Shown here: in pieces, positions 35,091 through 44,658 of the stretch
How positions within the stretch are numbered: position 1 is the stretch's first letter
How the letters are laid out: every line of letters starts with the position of its first letter
From: Siccirubricoccus sp. G192
Lineage (GTDB): Bacteria > Pseudomonadota > Alphaproteobacteria > Acetobacterales > Acetobacteraceae
Direction of reading: 5' to 3'
DNA: 64,000 nucleotides
Assembly: GCF_019084075.1 (NCBI RefSeq)
Contig: NZ_JAHREN010000001.1
Coordinates: 3,932,501-3,996,500 of the forward strand
Notes under the pieces: model-generated
Seen by the model: only the letters and a program-made list of their open reading frames with translations
Database searches by the model: none
Told to the model about the DNA's origin: nothing
Translations under genes and position numbers: made by a program

Positions 35091-35582
35091 TCAGAAGATC
35101 CCCATCGCCATGCCCGCGGCGAGCGCCGCCCCGAGATCCTCGCAGCGGCCAAGATCGGCGGCACCGATCATTTTGGGGGCCAGGATGGCCTCGGGCGTCT
35201 CTGCATGGACGCAGACAACCAGCGGATGGGCCACGGCACGCAACCGCCAGCCGGTGGCGATGCGCCCGATCTGGCGCGCGGCGTTCTGGCCGTCGCTGCC
35301 GGCGCAGACCAGCACCGCATAGGGCCGGCCATTGATGCGCTCCAGGGCCGCGTAGTAGCTGCGGTCGAAGAATTCCTTCATCAGCCCGGCGATCGCCGCC
35401 AGGTTCTCGGGCGCCGCGAAGATATAGCCGTCCGCGGCCAGGACATCCTCGGGCTGCGCCTCCGTTGCGGGCAGCAGGCGAACCCGCACCTGCGGCTCGG
35501 CGGTCGCGCCGCGGGCGGCGGCCTCCGCCATCTGCCGGGTGCCGCCCGTCCTGGATTGGAACACGATCAGCAGCGTCTTCAT
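35091..35582 (-). CDS. Flavodoxin-like NAD(P)H-dependent FMN reductase
   Basis: 163 residues with a flavodoxin fold. The FMN phosphate loop is FQSRTGGTRQMAEAA (about residues 8-22), and the aromatic flavin-binding loop region is GYIFAAPENLAAIAGLMKEF. The ATG at 35582 (MKTLLIVFQ) is the natural family start. It is convergent with rlpA, 18 bases away. It is probably a cytoplasmic quinone or flavin reductase; the substrate is not determinable. Confidence 0.85.
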   Translation of the reverse strand: MKTLLIVFQSRTGGTRQMAEAAARGATAEPQVRVRLLPATEAQPEDVLAADGYIFAAPENLAAIAGLMKEFFDRSYYAALERINGRPYAVLVCAGSDGQNAARQIGRIATGWRLRAVAHPLVVCVHAETPEAILAPKMIGAADLGRCEDLGAALAAGMAMGIF

Positions 35583-35754
35583 CACCGGCCTTCCCGCGCC
35601 GCATCTCGCCCGCGCAGCCAAGATGGAAGGCCGGGGGGGCGCCTCAAAGCCCCCTGCTCGTCGCGCCCCGGTTCCGCTACAGCCTGGCGATCGGCGCCGG
35701 GCCGGCATCCCGCAGCCGTTTTCGCGGGTGCCCCTCCCCGCCGGTCGTCCCGGA

Positions 35755-37179
35755 TCAGCGCCGTTCGACGGCCCTCCTATCCGCCTCCGTCTTCCGCAGC
35801 GCGGCGAATTCGCCGAGGGTGATCGGCTTGGCCGGGGTGCGGAGCCGCATGTAGCCGACCTCGCGCGGGTGGATGCCGCGTTCCTGCGCGATGGTCTCGG
35901 TGATGGTCGGCCCGCACATCCGCCCCTGGCATGGCCCCATGCCGCAGCGGAGGAAGGCCTTGAGCTGGTTCGGGCCGGTCGCGCCCATGCGGGCGGCGTC
36001 GCGGAGGGCGGCGCCGGTCACTTCCTCGCAGCGGCAGGCCATGGCATCGGGCGGGGCGGCGCAGAAATGCGGCGCCGGGCGGTAGAGCGCATCGAGGAAG
36101 GCGCGGCCACGCGACCACCGCGCGAGCGCGGCCCGGTGCGGTGCGGCCCGCGCATCGCGCCCAGCCTCGTCCAGCACCCCGAGCGCGCGCAGCGCCTCCA
36201 GCGCCGTGAGCCGCCCCCGCAAGGCGGCGGCCTCCGCACCCGCGATGCCGGCGCCGTCGCCGGCCACCGCGATGCCTGGCAGCGAGGCCGTGCCCCAGGC
36301 ATCCGTCACCGGCGCGAAGCAGGCATTGCCCTCGTCCCAGGCGATGGCGCAGCCCGCCGCGCGGGCGAGGTTGAGGGTCGGCACCACGCCCTGATGCAGC
36401 AGCACGTGATCGGCGGTGAAGGCAGTGCCCTCCGCCCAGGTGACGCGCAGCGCCCCGTCCTCCGCATCGATGGCCAGCGCCGCGACGTGCGGGACCACCC
36501 GCAGATGCCGCCGCACCCGCGCCATCAGGGCCAGGCCCTTGCGCGCATAGGGTGTGGCCAGGAAGGCCGGCAGGTGCCGCAGCGCGCCGCGCCAATTCGC
36601 CCGCGGCGTCGTCTCCAGGATCAGCGAGGGCGCGGCCCCCGCCGCGATGCATTGCGCCGCGTAGAGCCAGAGCAGCGGCCCGCAGCCCGCCAGCACGACG
36701 CGCCCGGTCGGCGCAATGCCCTGCGCCTTCAGCAGCGCCTGCCCGGCACCGACACTCATCACCCCCGGCAGGGTCCAGCCGCGCAGCGGCATGGGCCGCT
36801 CCAGCGCGCCGGTGGCGAGGATGACCCGCCGCGCCGGCAGCACCGCCGAGCGGGCGCCGGCCGAGACGCCGATCTCCAGCGCATCGTCCAGGTGCCAGAC
36901 GGTGGCGCCGGGAAGATAATCCACCTCCGCCGCCGCGAAGGCATCGGCCAGCGCCGCGCCCTCCCAATAGGCGGCACCGAGCACCCTGGGGTCGCGCAGC
37001 GGCGCGGTGCCGATGGCGCGGTAGATCTGCCCGCCGGGCCCTGGATTCTCGTCCAGCACCAGCACCGCACGATCCTGGCCGGCGGCCTCCACCGCCGCGG
37101 CCATGCCGGCGGGGCCGGCGCCAACGATCACCAGGTCATAGGCTTCGCGCAGCGCGCCCACATCAGTGAGACGCCTCAC
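35755..37179 (-). CDS. FAD-dependent oxidoreductase subunit, HcnB/OoxA/D-hydroxyproline dehydrogenase-like
   Basis: 474 residues. The FAD-binding VIVGAGPAGMAAAVEAAGQ is near the N-terminus, with a second nucleotide-binding region RVILATGALERPMPL. At the C-terminus a BFD-like [2Fe-2S] domain reads CRCEEVTGAALRDAA to CGMGPCQGRMCG. The GTG start at 37179 overlaps the stop of the small ferredoxin gene (GTGA). With the two upstream genes it makes a three-subunit amine dehydrogenase of the HcnABC, opine oxidase or D-hydroxyproline dehydrogenase type. Which substrate is used cannot be told. Confidence 0.87.
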   Translation of the reverse strand: MRRLTDVGALREAYDLVIVGAGPAGMAAAVEAAGQDRAVLVLDENPGPGGQIYRAIGTAPLRDPRVLGAAYWEGAALADAFAAAEVDYLPGATVWHLDDALEIGVSAGARSAVLPARRVILATGALERPMPLRGWTLPGVMSVGAGQALLKAQGIAPTGRVVLAGCGPLLWLYAAQCIAAGAAPSLILETTPRANWRGALRHLPAFLATPYARKGLALMARVRRHLRVVPHVAALAIDAEDGALRVTWAEGTAFTADHVLLHQGVVPTLNLARAAGCAIAWDEGNACFAPVTDAWGTASLPGIAVAGDGAGIAGAEAAALRGRLTALEALRALGVLDEAGRDARAAPHRAALARWSRGRAFLDALYRPAPHFCAAPPDAMACRCEEVTGAALRDAARMGATGPNQLKAFLRCGMGPCQGRMCGPTITETIAQERGIHPREVGYMRLRTPAKPITLGEFAALRKTEADRRAVERR

Positions 37180-37472
37180 CGCGCGGCGTCCCGCCGGCCA
37201 TGCTGGGTCTCCACCACCATCCCTTCGCGCAGCGGCACCAGGCAGCCCTGGCGGTTGCCCAGGCCGTCGATGACGACGAGGCAATCGAAGCAGACACCCA
37301 TCATGCAATAGGGGCCCCGCGGCGCGCCGGAGACGGCGGTCTCCCGGCAGGCGGTGCGGCCGAGCGCCAGCAGCGCGGCGGCGACGGTGTCGCCCTCCGC
37401 GCCCTGCACCGCCACGCCGTCCAGGCTGAAGCCGATGCGCCGCGCGGGCGGCTCAGGCAGTCTGCGGAACAT
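37176..37472 (-). CDS. (2Fe-2S)-binding subunit, HcnA-like
   Basis: 98 residues, a short plant-type ferredoxin domain. The cluster ligands are CRET, then YCMMGVCFDCLVVIDG and GCLVPLR. This is the small gamma-type subunit of HcnABC or OoxABC-type dehydrogenases. The start at 37472 (MFRRLPEPPARRIGF) lies inside the end of the upstream gene, a 20-base overlap, and its stop overlaps the downstream GTG. It passes electrons between the FAD subunits. Confidence 0.87.
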   Translation of the reverse strand: MFRRLPEPPARRIGFSLDGVAVQGAEGDTVAAALLALGRTACRETAVSGAPRGPYCMMGVCFDCLVVIDGLGNRQGCLVPLREGMVVETQHGRRDAAR

Positions 37473-38580
37473 CGAACCTCCGCGCACTGAAGGGGGCCAA
37501 GTCGGCATCGAGGGCGCCGCGCGCGATCATCGGCGCCAGCAGCCGCCCATGCGCGGCGGCGAGCGTCACGCCGCTGTGGCAGGTGGCGATGAAGGCGCCG
37601 GGCGCGGCCTCGGACTGGTCATAGATCGGGAAGCCGTCCTGCGACATGACGCGTAGCGCCGCCCAGGTGCGGACCACGTTCAGCGCCGCGATGCGGGGGA
37701 ACATCCGCACCGCGCGCTCCGCCATGACGGAGAGCACGCCGAGGCCGATGCGCTCGTCCAGCCCGGCCTCCTCGGCGCTGTCGCCCATCATCACGCTGCC
37801 CTCGTCGGTCTGGCGCAGGGTGACGATCGGGTAGTGCAGGAAGGGCGCGGCCTTCTCCGTAACCAGGATCTGGCCGCGCTGCGGTCGCACCGGCGCCGCC
37901 AGGCCGACCATGGGCGCGAGGCGCGCATTGGCGATGCCGGCGGCCAGCACCACCTTCCCCGCCTCGACCACGCCTCGCGGCGTCTCGATCCGGAAGCCGC
38001 CGGCGGAGAGCGGCGCGATGCGCGTCACCGGCCATTCCGGCCGATAGGCGCCGCCGCCTGCCTTGAAGGAGGCGTGCAGCGCGCGGAACAGCCGCAGCGA
38101 GTTCACATGGCCATCGAGCGGGCAAAAGAGGCCGCCCACCACCTCCGGCCCGAGATCCGGGAATTCGCGGGCGAGCGCGGCGCGGTCCAACACCTCCCAG
38201 TCATAGGGAATCCAGCCGGGCTGGTTGTGCATGCGCACCAGGGCGCCGCGCCGCGTCTCCAGCTCCTGCTCCGAGAGGCAGAGGTTGAAGCCGCCGGGGC
38301 GCCGATGCGCCACATCGATGCCCGTCTCGGCCTCGAGGTCCGCCGCGAAGGCCGCCCAGGCATCGGAGGAGGCGCGGGTCCAGGCGCCGTAGCGCGCCAT
38401 GCCGAGCCCCTTGGACTGCACCCAGACCAGCGCGAAATTGCCGCGGCTGGCCCGGTGCGCGATGTCGCCCTCGTCGAGGATGCAGGCCGAGAGCCCAGCG
38501 CCGAGCAGGCCACGGGCCACCGCCGCGCCGACGACACCGCCGCCGATGACCGCCACATCGAAGATCGCCGCATCCGCCAT
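37453..38580 (-). CDS. FAD-dependent D-amino-acid/opine oxidase subunit, HcnC/DadA-like
   Basis: 375 residues. The N-terminal FAD loop VAVIGGGVVGAAVARGLLG is at about 8-26, and the DAO-type C-terminal segment ATCHSGVTLAAAHGRLLA is present. It is the catalytic amine-oxidising subunit. It is first gene of the three-gene operon (this order: C, A, B); the order differs from hcnABC and is more like opine or D-hydroxyproline dehydrogenase operons. Cyanide production is possible but less likely, and needs biochemical proof. Confidence 0.87.
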   Translation of the reverse strand: MADAAIFDVAVIGGGVVGAAVARGLLGAGLSACILDEGDIAHRASRGNFALVWVQSKGLGMARYGAWTRASSDAWAAFAADLEAETGIDVAHRRPGGFNLCLSEQELETRRGALVRMHNQPGWIPYDWEVLDRAALAREFPDLGPEVVGGLFCPLDGHVNSLRLFRALHASFKAGGGAYRPEWPVTRIAPLSAGGFRIETPRGVVEAGKVVLAAGIANARLAPMVGLAAPVRPQRGQILVTEKAAPFLHYPIVTLRQTDEGSVMMGDSAEEAGLDERIGLGVLSVMAERAVRMFPRIAALNVVRTWAALRVMSQDGFPIYDQSEAAPGAFIATCHSGVTLAAAHGRLLAPMIARGALDADLAPFSARRFDVPQTA

Positions 38581-38694
38581 GGGGCGGAGCATCGGTTGCG
38601 CGGGCCGGGCTGGCAACCCGGGTCCGCGCAGCCCGCGTGGACAGCATCCGGGCGCGGTGCTTCACTCGCCCCTCTTCCTGGAGGGAGTCCCGAG

Positions 38695-39012
38695 ATGCGC
38701 GCGATGATCCGCCTCGCCTGCCTGGCCGGGCTTGCTGCCATGCCACTCGGCGCCCTGGCCCAGACCCCGGCGCCCGCCGGCCCGCCGCCGCTCGAATCCC
38801 TGATCACCGCCACCCCGGCCGAAGGCTTCGACCTTGCCGTCCGGCTGGCGCGCCGGGCGGTCCCGATGATGCAGCGGGATGCGGCGGTGCGCGGCGAGGT
38901 ACGCCGGGACTATGCCCGCGACGGCAACGAGCTGATCGAGGCGGCCCAGGTCGTGGCGGTGCATTTCCAGACCATCGCCGCGGCGAACGACTACTGGCGC
39001 CCGCGCCGGTAG
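38695..39012 (+). CDS. Small secreted hypothetical protein
   Basis: 105 residues. The signal peptide MRAMIRLACLAGLAAMPLGA is cleaved near LAQ. The mature region contains no known domain but has a helical stretch rich in charged residues (FDLAVRLARRAVPMMQRDAA). A GGAGGGAG ribosome-binding site precedes the ATG. It is divergent from the oxidase operon and ends before a strong bidirectional terminator. Confidence 0.65.
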   Translation: MRAMIRLACLAGLAAMPLGALAQTPAPAGPPPLESLITATPAEGFDLAVRLARRAVPMMQRDAAVRGEVRRDYARDGNELIEAAQVVAVHFQTIAAANDYWRPRR

Positions 39013-39020
39013 GGCGGCTC

Positions 39021-39046
39021 GCGGACGGACAGGAACCTCCGTCCGC
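39021..39046. terminator. Bidirectional hairpin terminator
   Basis: GCGGACGGA and TCCGTCCGC form a perfect nine-base stem with an eight-base loop. It lies between the convergent genes ending at 39012 and 39055 and can serve both. Confidence 0.65.
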
Positions 39047-39054
39047 GTTCCGCG

Positions 39055-39603
39055 CTAGCCGCGCAGCGAGGCGCGGTGCCGCCCGGCCAGTTCCACGTAA
39101 TGCGGCGCCGTGCGGTCGAAGCCGGCGCGCTGCTCCGGCGTCAGCACCCGGGCCAGCTTGGCGGGGTTGCCCATCCAGAGCTCCAGCGGGCCGATGCGCT
39201 TGCCCGGCGGCAGCACGGAGCCTGCGGCGAGCACGCCGCCCTCCTCGATCACCGCCTCATCCAGCACCGTGGCGCCCATGCCGACGAAGGCGCGGTCCTT
39301 CAGGGTGCAGGCATGGATGATGGCGGCATGCCCCACCGTGACATCGGCGCCGATGGTGGTGCATTGGGTGCCGGCATTCACATGGATGATCGTGCCGTCC
39401 TGGATGTTGCTGCGCGGCCCGATGGTAATGGTGTTGGTGTCGCCGCGCAGCACGCAGTGGTACCAGATATTCGCCCCCTCGCCGATCTCCACCTGGCCGA
39501 TGACGGCGGCGGTGGGCGCGACGAAGGCCTTGGGATGCACATTCGGCTGCTTGCCCTCGAAGGGGAAAAGCGGGCCGGTGACGGTTGGCAGGTTGTGGTC
39601 CAT
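39055..39603 (-). CDS. Gamma carbonic anhydrase-family protein
   Basis: 182 residues, left-handed beta-helix. The metal ligands of the gamma class are in TIIHVNAG and VGHAAIIHACTL. The sequence is of the YrdA/PaaY/CaiE branch, shorter than archaeal Cam and without its acidic loop, so the carbonic anhydrase activity may be weak or the role may be different. It is 29 bases downstream of argC on the same strand, so the two may be co-transcribed. Confidence 0.9.
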   Translation of the reverse strand: MDHNLPTVTGPLFPFEGKQPNVHPKAFVAPTAAVIGQVEIGEGANIWYHCVLRGDTNTITIGPRSNIQDGTIIHVNAGTQCTTIGADVTVGHAAIIHACTLKDRAFVGMGATVLDEAVIEEGGVLAAGSVLPPGKRIGPLELWMGNPAKLARVLTPEQRAGFDRTAPHYVELAGRHRASLRG

Positions 39604-39632
39604 GGCGCGTCTCCTTTTGGCTATTCGGCCGC

Positions 39633-40574
39633 CTACGGCAGCCGGGTTTCCACCGGCACGCCGAGCATGAGGCCGATATTCTGCACTGCGGCGCCCGAGG
39701 CGCCCTTGCCGAGATTGTCGTAGCGCGCCGTCAGCACCGCCTGGCGCCGCGCCTCGCTGCCATGCACGCGGAGTTCCAGCATGTTGGTGTTGTTCAGCGC
39801 CTGCGGCTCCAGCTTGGCCTCGGCCGGCAGGACGCGGACGTAGTCGCAGCCGGCATAGCGGGCGGCGAGCGCGGCTTCGAGGTCGCGCGGCTGCGGCCGG
39901 CCCGGCAGCAGGTCGAGATGCAGCGGGATGCTGTCGATCATGCCCTGGCGGAAATCGCCGACCGAGGGGATGAAGATCGGCCGCCGCGCCAGCCCGGCAT
40001 GGAGCTGCAATTCGGCGATGTGCTTGTGCTCCAGGCCCAGCGCATAAAGCTCGAAATCCGGGGCACCGCGCGATTCATAGGCGGCGATCATGGCATTGCC
40101 GCCGCCGGAATAGCCGGAGACGGCATTGACCGAGATGGGGTGGTCGGCCGGCAGCAGCCCGGCCTCGATCAGCGGCCGCAGCAGCAGGATGGCGCCGGTC
40201 GGGTAGCAGCCGGGGTTGCTGACGCGGGGCGCCGCGGCGATCAGCGCCGGCTGCTCCGGGCGGAGTTCCGGCAGGCCATAGGCCCAGTCCGGGTTGGTGC
40301 GGTGGGCGGTGCTGGCATCCAGCAGCCGCGGCGCCGCACCGCCGAGCGAGGCGGCCAACGCCGTGCTCTCCCTGGCCGCGTCATCGGGCAGGCAGAGCAC
40401 CACCAGGTCCACCTCGGCCATCAGGGCGCGGCGGGCCTCGGGATCCTTGCGGCGCTCGGGGGCGATGGAGCGGAGCGCGACATGCGGCAGGCGCGCCAGC
40501 CGCTCGCGGATCTGCAGGCCGGTGGTGCCGGCCTCGCCGTCGATGAACACCGTGGGGGTCTGACCCTTGGCCAT
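39633..40574 (-). CDS. argC: N-acetyl-gamma-glutamyl-phosphate reductase (type 2)
   Basis: 313 residues, third step of arginine synthesis. The NADP-binding start is [19 protein letters not shown], and the catalytic cysteine is in [11 protein letters not shown]. Length and the EAGTTG loop match the shorter type 2 ArgC of alphaproteobacteria. It follows rplM-rpsI on the same strand after an intervening hairpin, an arrangement common in this group. The C-terminal [11 protein letters not shown] region is well conserved. Confidence 0.95.
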   Translation of the reverse strand: MAKGQTPTVFIDGEAGTTGLQIRERLARLPHVALRSIAPERRKDPEARRALMAEVDLVVLCLPDDAARESTALAASLGGAAPRLLDASTAHRTNPDWAYGLPELRPEQPALIAAAPRVSNPGCYPTGAILLLRPLIEAGLLPADHPISVNAVSGYSGGGNAMIAAYESRGAPDFELYALGLEHKHIAELQLHAGLARRPIFIPSVGDFRQGMIDSIPLHLDLLPGRPQPRDLEAALAARYAGCDYVRVLPAEAKLEPQALNNTNMLELRVHGSEARRQAVLTARYDNLGKGASGAAVQNIGLMLGVPVETRLP

Positions 40575-40628
40575 GTGGCGGCCCTCCTCTGGAACCCATT
40601 TGCCGGGAAAACCGGCCCTGAACGCAAG

Positions 40629-40656
40629 AGGGGCGGACCCTTGCGGACCCGCCCCT
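40629..40656 (-). terminator. Terminator after rpsI
   Basis: AGGGGCGG and CCGCCCCT form an eight-base stem with a 12-base loop. It lies between rpsI and argC. There is no clear U-tract on the minus strand, so it may attenuate rather than stop transcription into argC. Confidence 0.55.
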
Positions 40657-40704
40657 TCGTAATGACAGCCTTGCGGCCGGCGCGTGAGCCGGCGTCCGCC
40701 CGGC

Positions 40705-41211
40705 TCAGCGCTTGCTGAACTGGAAGCTGCGTCGCGCCTTGGCCTTGCCGTATTTCTTCCGTTCGACCACGCGCGGGTCGCGGGTCAGGAAGCCGGCCTT
40801 CTTCAGGATCGGCCGCAGCTCCGGCTCGTAATGCGTCAGCGCCCGGCTGATGCCATGGCGCACCGCGCCGGCCTGGCCGGAGAGGCCGCCGCCGACCACG
40901 GTGGCGATGACATCGAACTGCTGGTAGCGGTCGGCCACCAGGAAGGGCTGGGTCAGCAGCATCCGCAGCACGGGCCTGGCGAAATACTTCACCACCGGCT
41001 TGCCGTTGATCTCGATGGTGCCCTTGCCCGGCTTCACCCAGACCCGCGCCACCGCGTCCTTGCGGCGGCCGGTGGCGTAGGAGCGGCCGAATTCGTCGCG
41101 CTTGGCCTCCCGCGTCACGGCCTGCTCGCCGGCGGCCGGGGTGCCCTGGACCAGCGTCTTCAGGTCGGCCAGCGTGCCGGTGAGGGGCGTGTCGGTCGTC
41201 TGCTCGCTCAT
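40705..41211 (-). CDS. rpsI: 30S ribosomal protein S9
   Basis: 168 residues. The S9 core starts at [20 protein letters not shown], and the invariant basic tail ends FQFSKR, which reaches the decoding centre. The N-terminal extension of about 40 residues is common in alphaproteobacterial S9. It is second gene of the rplM-rpsI operon, four bases after rplM. Essential for translation. Confidence 0.97.
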   Translation of the reverse strand: MSEQTTDTPLTGTLADLKTLVQGTPAAGEQAVTREAKRDEFGRSYATGRRKDAVARVWVKPGKGTIEINGKPVVKYFARPVLRMLLTQPFLVADRYQQFDVIATVVGGGLSGQAGAVRHGISRALTHYEPELRPILKKAGFLTRDPRVVERKKYGKAKARRSFQFSKR

Positions 41212-41215
41212 GGGC

Positions 41216-41707
41216 TCAGGCCACCTTCTGCGGGCCGCCGGCGGCGGTGTTCTTGCGGTTCAGCGCGCCGACATCGAGGCTGACGGGCTGCTGGCCGGCA
41301 TGCGGATGCTCCGGCCCGGCATAGACGTGCAGATTCTCCATCTGCCGCCGGCCGAGCGGGCCGCGGGTGATCATCCGCTCCACCGCCTTCTCGATCACCC
41401 GCTCCGGGTGCTTGCCCTCGAGGCGGTCGCGCATCGTGCGCTCCTTGATGCCGCCAGGATAGCCGGTGTGCCAGTAGAACTTGGATTGCTCCGCCTTCTG
41501 GCCGGTGAGCCGCACCTTCTCGGCGTTCACGATGATGACGTGGTCGCCGCAATCGACATGCGGGGTGAATTGCGGCTTGTGCTTGCCGCGGAGGCGATTG
41601 GCCACGATGGCGGCGAGGCGGCCGAGCACGAGCCCGTCCGCATCGATCACCGTCCAGCCCTTCTTGACCTCCGCCGGCTTCAGCGAGCGGGTCTGCGTCT
41701 GCAGCAT
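41216..41707 (-). CDS. rplM: 50S ribosomal protein L13
   Basis: 163 residues. Family blocks are [38 protein letters not shown] and [20 protein letters not shown]. It is first gene of the rplM-rpsI operon. The C-terminal extension ([15 protein letters not shown]) exceeds the E. coli form. About 220 bases separate it from the mazEF pair upstream, where its promoter must lie. Confidence 0.97.
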   Translation of the reverse strand: MLQTQTRSLKPAEVKKGWTVIDADGLVLGRLAAIVANRLRGKHKPQFTPHVDCGDHVIIVNAEKVRLTGQKAEQSKFYWHTGYPGGIKERTMRDRLEGKHPERVIEKAVERMITRGPLGRRQMENLHVYAGPEHPHAGQQPVSLDVGALNRKNTAAGGPQKVA

Positions 41708-41925
41708 CGTCCTGATCTTGTCCGGTCGGGAATGAGGCGCGGGTTATGCCGGCGGCAGCGCCCAAGGTCAAGCGGAAAGCGGGTTTCGGGCTTGTGGTAA
41801 CATGATACCGCATTTCGGGAGAGGCTCGCCACGCCGCCTGCCCGTTGCCCGGCTTCCGGGCGAGGTTGGCTGCCAGGGAACCACGCCCATGCCACAGCCA
41901 GGCGCGGCCGTCGGCCGCACCGGCG

Positions 41926-42252
41926 TCAGGCAATGCCAAGAAAGCTGGCGAGCAGGCGGTTGAGCTCGACCCCGGTCTCCTCAGGAATTCGGCCGATCAC
42001 CGGGCCCAGCCGGGAGCGCCGCACGGTCGTGACCTTGTCGATCTGCACCCAGTAGGTGGTTGCCAGGGGCAGCCGCTCCGAGGCTTCGAGCCTGAGCCGC
42101 AGCAGGGGCGCGTCGCGCTCGATATGCGTGAGCGGGCAGAGGGTGACGGAGTCCGTGGCAAACGCATCCGCCTGGACAATGAGGGCAGGTCTCGGCTTGC
42201 CCGTATAGTCGCCGCCCTTGTCGGCCACGCTGACGACATCACCCCGCCGCAT
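41926..42252 (-). CDS. mazF: MazF/PemK-type toxin (mRNA interferase)
   Basis: 108 residues. The start MRRGDVVSVADKGGDYTGKP carries the MazF RGD motif and the conserved GKPRPALIVQ strand. The CPLTH block follows near residue 50. Members cut mRNA at short sequences and are held inactive by the partner. Its start overlaps the antitoxin gene by 14 bases, the usual coupling in such operons. Confidence 0.88.
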   Translation of the reverse strand: MRRGDVVSVADKGGDYTGKPRPALIVQADAFATDSVTLCPLTHIERDAPLLRLRLEASERLPLATTYWVQIDKVTTVRRSRLGPVIGRIPEETGVELNRLLASFLGIA

Positions 42253-42475
42253 CGCCGTCCCTGGCCTCGTCGAATTCGGAGACGCGCTCCAGGAAATCCA
42301 TGTCGTCCTGATGCTCCGGCGCCTCGGAAACCAGCCTGGCCTGGCGGCGCGCCTCCTCGGCGAAACGCGGTGAGCGCGTGTCGGGAACCCAGAGCTGGAC
42401 GGGACGCAGGCCGCGCGCGCGCAGCGCATCACGATGCCGCCTGACCCTGGCTCGGTTCTGGGATGGATCGGGCAT
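42239..42475 (-). CDS. mazE: MazE-family antitoxin (DUF3018)
   Basis: 78 residues from the ATG at 42475. The DUF3018 pattern RVRRHRDALRARGLRPVQLW is followed by VPDTRSPRFAEEARRQ; the N-terminus is probably the DNA-binding part and the acidic C-terminus (EHQDDMDFLERVSEFDEA) binds the toxin. It is first gene of the toxin-antitoxin operon. A palindrome upstream (42516-42525) may be its operator. Confidence 0.87.
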   Translation of the reverse strand: MPDPSQNRARVRRHRDALRARGLRPVQLWVPDTRSPRFAEEARRQARLVSEAPEHQDDMDFLERVSEFDEARDGDAAG

Positions 42476-42515
42476 GGGCGGTCTCCGGGAGTAGGGCGAA
42501 GGAAGCGCCGGCACG

Positions 42516-42525
42516 TTACATGTAA
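42516..42525. promoter_or_regulatory. Palindrome upstream of mazEF, candidate operator
   Basis: TTACATGTAA is a perfect ten-base palindrome 41 bases before the antitoxin start, in GC-rich DNA. Toxin-antitoxin operons are normally autoregulated at such sites. The rest of the 42476-42804 gap, between mazE and the dehydratase, shows no recognisable gene. Confidence 0.4.
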
Positions 42526-42804
42526 TGCCGCGGGCCGTCCCCGACAAGCGTGGGATAGGGCGAAGCGGTGGATGGCCCAGGTTGTTTCCGATCCTGTCGC
42601 TGCCAGCAGCAACCCGCCAGGCACGCCCCTATGGCAGCCCCGGCACCGCAACCCCAGGCGCAAGGCATTCGGTGCCTTGCGGCCTTGCGTGGACTCCATC
42701 GCGGCCATGCTTACGGGATGCCATAAGGCCGAGCCGGGCATCCGGTCCCGGGTAGCATCTGCCGGACTCCCGCCCTAGCCTGCGCCGGCACGGAGGGAAT
42801 GCCC

Positions 42805-44548
42805 ATGGACGACGCCGACCGCCACAACGCCCCCCCGCGGAAGCGGCTCCCGATCCGCGCCCCGCGGATTGGGCCGCAATGCCGCCAATTACGGCGACAA
42901 GGATTTCGCCCTTTATCTCCGCCGCAGCTTCGCCAAATCCATGGGTTATTCCCAGGCGATGCTGGACAAGCCGGTGGTCGGCATCGCCGACACCGCCTCG
43001 GACTTCAACAACTGCCACCGCAGCGTGCCGGAGCTGGTGGAGGCGGTGAAGCGCGGCGTGCTGGCGGCCGGCGGGTTGCCCATGGGCTTCCCCACGGTCA
43101 GCCTCTGCGAGCCCTTCCTGCATCCCTGCTCCATGCACTACCGCAACCTGATGGCATTGGACACGGAGGCGATGCTGACCGCCCAGCCGATGGATGCGGC
43201 GGTGCTGATCGGCGGCTGCGACAAGACCGTGCCGGCCCAGCTCATGGCCGCGGCCAGCGCCGATATCCCCGCCGCCCTGCTGGTGGTCGGCCCCATGCTG
43301 GCGCAGCGCTTCGAGGGCGAGCGGCTTTCCGCCTGCACGGATTGCCGGCGCTACTGGGGCCGCTACCGCGCCGGCGATGTCTCTGAGCAGCGGATCGGCG
43401 AGATCGAGGGCAACCTCGCCACCACGGCCGGCACCTGCGGCGTCATGGGCACCGCCTCCACCATGGCCTGCCTGGCGGCGACGCTCGGCTTCATGCCATT
43501 GGCCGCCGCCTCGGCCCCGGCCGTGCATGCCGACCGGCTGCGCCTGGCGGAGGAGGCCGGGGCGCTGGCGGTCCGGCTCATCACCCATCCCGTGCGGCCC
43601 CGCGAGCTCATCACCCCGGCCAGCGTCGAGAATGCGCTGCGGGTGCTGCTAGCGCTGGGCGGTTCGACCAATGCGCTGATCCACCTCACCGCCATCGCCG
43701 GCCGCGCCGGGGTGCAGGTCGATCTCCGGCGGCTGGACGCACTCTCGGAGGAAACGCCCGTGCTGGTCGACCTTAAGCCCACCGGCGAGGGCTACATGGA
43801 GGATTTCAACGCCGCCGGCGGCATGCGGGCACTGCTGCGGGAGATGCGCGACCTGCTGCACCTGGGTTGCAAGGACCTTTATGGCCGCACGCTGGCGGAG
43901 CGGCTGGACGAGGGCTCGGATTTCGTGGACCGCGCCTATATCCGCGCGCGCGCCACGCCGGTGAGCCCGGTCGGCGGCATCGTCTCGCTCTTCGGCAGCC
44001 TGGCCCCGGACGGCGCCATCCTGAAGCGGAGCGCCGCCACCCCTGCCCTGTTCGAGACGGAGGCCCGCTGCGTCGTCTTCGACGGGCTGGAGGACCTCGC
44101 CGCCCGCATCGATGACGAGGCGCTGGACGTCACCGCCAAGGACATCCTGGTGCTGAAGAATGCTGGGCCGCTCACCCCCTCGGGCATGCCGGAGGCCGGC
44201 TACCTGCCCATCCCGAAGAAGCTGGCGCGGGCCGGCGTGAAGGACATGGTGCGGATGAGCGATTGCCGGATGTCCGGCACCGCCTTCGGCACCATCGTGC
44301 TGCATATCGCGCCCGAGGCAGCCGCCGGCGGGCCGCTTGCCCTGGTCGAGAGCGGCGACCGCATCCGCCTCTCGGTGCGGGAGCGCCGCCTGGACCTGCT
44401 GGTGGGGGAGGCGGAACTGGCCCGCCGCCGCGCCGCCTGGAAGGCCCCTGCCCGGCCGCGCCGCGGCTGGGACCGGCTGGTGCATGACCAGGTGCTGCAG
44501 GCGCCGGAGGGGGCCGACCTCGCCTTCCTGCGGCCTGCGGGCGAATAG
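42805..44548 (+). CDS. IlvD/Edd-family dehydratase (frameshifted)
   Basis: About 580 residues after repair. Iron-sulfur cysteines lie in DFNNCHRS, GGCDKTVPAQLM and AGTCGVMGTASTM, the IlvD/Edd arrangement. The tail MSDCRMSGTAFGTIVLHIAP is characteristic. The N-terminal residues (MDDADRHNAPRGSG after repair) are separated from the rest by a run of seven C at 42830-42836, where six restore the frame. Most members of this branch dehydrate sugar acids such as arabonate or xylonate; dihydroxyacid dehydratase in branched-chain synthesis is the alternative. Confidence 0.87.
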
Positions 44549-44658
44549 GCAGGCGCCGCGATGGCCGGGGCCGCCCGGCCATTTCGGTGGCGCAGGGGCT
44601 TGCAAATGCGTAGCATCCTCCCGATAGCTGGGATGAACTTCAGCCTGTGGCGGATGCC

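Noticed and set aside
42525..42755. Small plus-strand gene between mazE and the dehydratase
   Set aside because: Its translation has no recognisable features and no ribosome-binding site.
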